64,000 nucleotides of DNA, taken from positions 1,178,001-1,242,000 of the forward strand of contig NZ_JALGBH010000001.1 of the NCBI RefSeq assembly GCF_022809115.1, read 5' to 3'. The DNA comes from Pedobacter montanisoli. Lineage in GTDB: Bacteria; Bacteroidota; Bacteroidia; Sphingobacteriales; Sphingobacteriaceae. The translations under genes and the position numbers were made by a program. How positions within the stretch are numbered: the first letter of the stretch is position 1; each line of letters opens with the position of its first letter. This document shows positions 62,888-64,000 of the stretch, in pieces. Below the pieces are notes generated by a model. It was not told where the DNA came from. It searched no databases and saw only the letters and a list, made by a program, of their open reading frames with translations.

Positions 62888-64000
62888 TTAGCTCAGGTTT
62901 AATTCTTTAATTTTCCTGTATAAAGTACGTTCAGAAATACCCAGTTCCTGAGCCGCAAATTTTCTTTTTCCTTTGTGCTTTTTAAGTGCTTTCTTAATCA
63001 GGTCAGATTCTTTATCTACCAATGATAATGATTCTTCAACTTCCTCAGCATCATGCGCATAATTGTAGTCTGTAGGCATGTTGTTTGAAGGATGCTTGAT
63101 AGTTAAAGTAGGTTCATTAGGACTACTTAATTCAATATCCTGATAAAGCTGGTTGATATATGGCGAATTATCGGCTACGATGTGAGAAGTATTTCCACCA
63201 TTCTGGATAATTTCTGCAACCAGTTTTTTAAGGTCCATCATATCCTTCTTCATATCAAACAATACTTTGTAAAGGATATCACGTTCTGAAAAATCTTCTT
63301 TACTACCCGTATTTAAAGCCATAGGTAGCTGGTTACCCTGCTCATTAGGGATATAATTTAGTAAAGCCTGTGCACTTACATTGCGGTCTTTTTCTAATAC
63401 ACAGATTTGCTCGGCAATATTTTTCAATTGACGTACGTTACCGGGCCAACTGTAATTACTTAAAACCTGTATGGCATCGGGTTCTAAAACAATACCGGGG
63501 CTGCGGTATTTATCACTAAAATCGGCCGCAAACTTTCTGAATAAAAGATAGATGTCTTCCTTACGCTCTTTTAATGAAGGGATGCGTAATGGAACCGTAT
63601 TTAAACGATAGTATAAATCTTCACGGAATTTCCCTGATTTAACCCTGTCGTAAACATCAACGTTTGTTGCAGCTACAATGCGCACATCTGTTTTCTGAAC
63701 TTTAGAAGAACCTACACGCAGGTATTCGCCACTTTCTAAAACACGTAATAAACGGGCTTGTGTGCCTAAAGGGAGTTCGGCTACTTCATCTAAAAAGATG
63801 GTGCCGCCATTGGCTACTTCAAAATAACCTTTTCGTGCTTCGTGTGCTCCGGTAAAAGAACCTTTTTCGTGTCCGAAAAGTTCAGAATCTATGGTGCCTT
63901 CCGGTATAGCGCCACAGTTCACGGCAATAAAGGTTCCGTGTTTACGAGCGCTTAATTGATGTATAATATGTGAAAAGACTTCTTTACCACTACCACTTTC
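62888..64000 (-). CDS. Sigma-54-dependent transcriptional activator (5' end outside window)
   Basis: 370 residues remain; the frame is open to the window edge, which cuts through the Walker A motif (ESGSGKEVF at the edge). AAA+ core with the sigma-54 contact loop [20 protein letters not shown] (Walker B) and RIVAATNVD; then a ~100-residue linker and a Fis-type HTH at the C-terminus ([20 protein letters not shown]). No receiver or PAS domain can be judged because the N-terminus is missing. First gene in the row leading to secG. Confidence 0.93.
   Translation of the reverse strand, partial: ESGSGKEVFSHIIHQLSARKHGTFIAVNCGAIPEGTIDSELFGHEKGSFTGAHEARKGYFEVANGGTIFLDEVAELPLGTQARLLRVLESGEYLRVGSSKVQKTDVRIVAATNVDVYDRVKSGKFREDLYYRLNTVPLRIPSLKERKEDIYLLFRKFAADFSDKYRSPGIVLEPDAIQVLSNYSWPGNVRQLKNIAEQICVLEKDRNVSAQALLNYIPNEQGNQLPMALNTGSKEDFSERDILYKVLFDMKKDMMDLKKLVAEIIQNGGNTSHIVADNSPYINQLYQDIELSSPNEPTLTIKHPSNNMPTDYNYAHDAEEVEESLSLVDKESDLIKKALKKHKGKRKFAAQELGISERTLYRKIKELNLS

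Overview
The window reads as chromosomal DNA of a member of the Bacteroidota, most likely family Sphingobacteriaceae and Pedobacter-like. The reasons are: promoters of the Bacteroidota type (TTTG, about 20 bp, TAnnTTTG) and almost no Shine-Dalgarno sequences; families largely confined to this phylum (GLPGLI proteins, outer-membrane barrels with a carboxypeptidase-like N-terminus, DUF3127, lipoprotein/TPR histidine kinases, Bacteroidota-type LptE); a bacillithiol gene (bshA); and AT-rich intergenic DNA. No rRNA operon, CRISPR array, prophage or intact insertion sequence was seen. The taxonomic call is inference from gene content.

Layout. 1-6 kb: end of tilS, two small envelope proteins, bshA, an rRNA pseudouridine synthase, a lytic transglycosylase and a flavin/2Fe-2S reductase. 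6-11 kb: a complete threonine operon (thrA-thrB-thrC) behind a Thr/Ile-rich leader peptide and intrinsic terminator, i.e. a transcription attenuator. 11-19 kb: a secreted GHL10-type glycosidase, aquaporin, and on the minus strand metH, a broken four-helix-bundle (S23) gene and metF, behind a SAM-I (S-box) riboswitch. 19-27 kb: Bax inhibitor-like protein, murQ, CtpA protease, PLP-dependent histidine decarboxylase, and the GTPases Der and Era. 26.8-27.2 kb: initiator tRNA-Met and two tRNA-Glu genes. 27-36 kb: two sensor kinases (the second paired with an OmpR-type regulator), a VOC protein, a DUF5694 protein, a THUMP RNA methyltransferase and an SSB-like DUF3127 protein. 36-48 kb: a GLPGLI/outer-membrane barrel pair, a PIF1-like helicase and a tripartite RND efflux operon. 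48-55 kb: dapF, HtrA protease, a DUF4197 lipoprotein, an ECF sigma/anti-sigma-TonB pair and serine dehydratase.

55-57.6 kb holds the most accessory-looking DNA: an S24-type HTH repressor divergent from two genes, one unrecognised and one joining a degenerate nucleotidyltransferase-like region to a HEPN domain, with repeated operator-like sequences in the shared spacer. 57.6-64 kb returns to core genes: mgtC-like, groEL, groES, secG, a TPR-like protein, lptE and a sigma-54 activator cut by the window end.

Functionally the window is mostly housekeeping: amino-acid and one-carbon metabolism under RNA control, envelope biogenesis and export, protein quality control and ribosome GTPases. The less ordinary signals are the two RNA regulators, palindromic repeats nested inside the stems of transcription terminators between convergent genes, the decayed S23 gene inside the methionine operon, and the repressor/HEPN locus.
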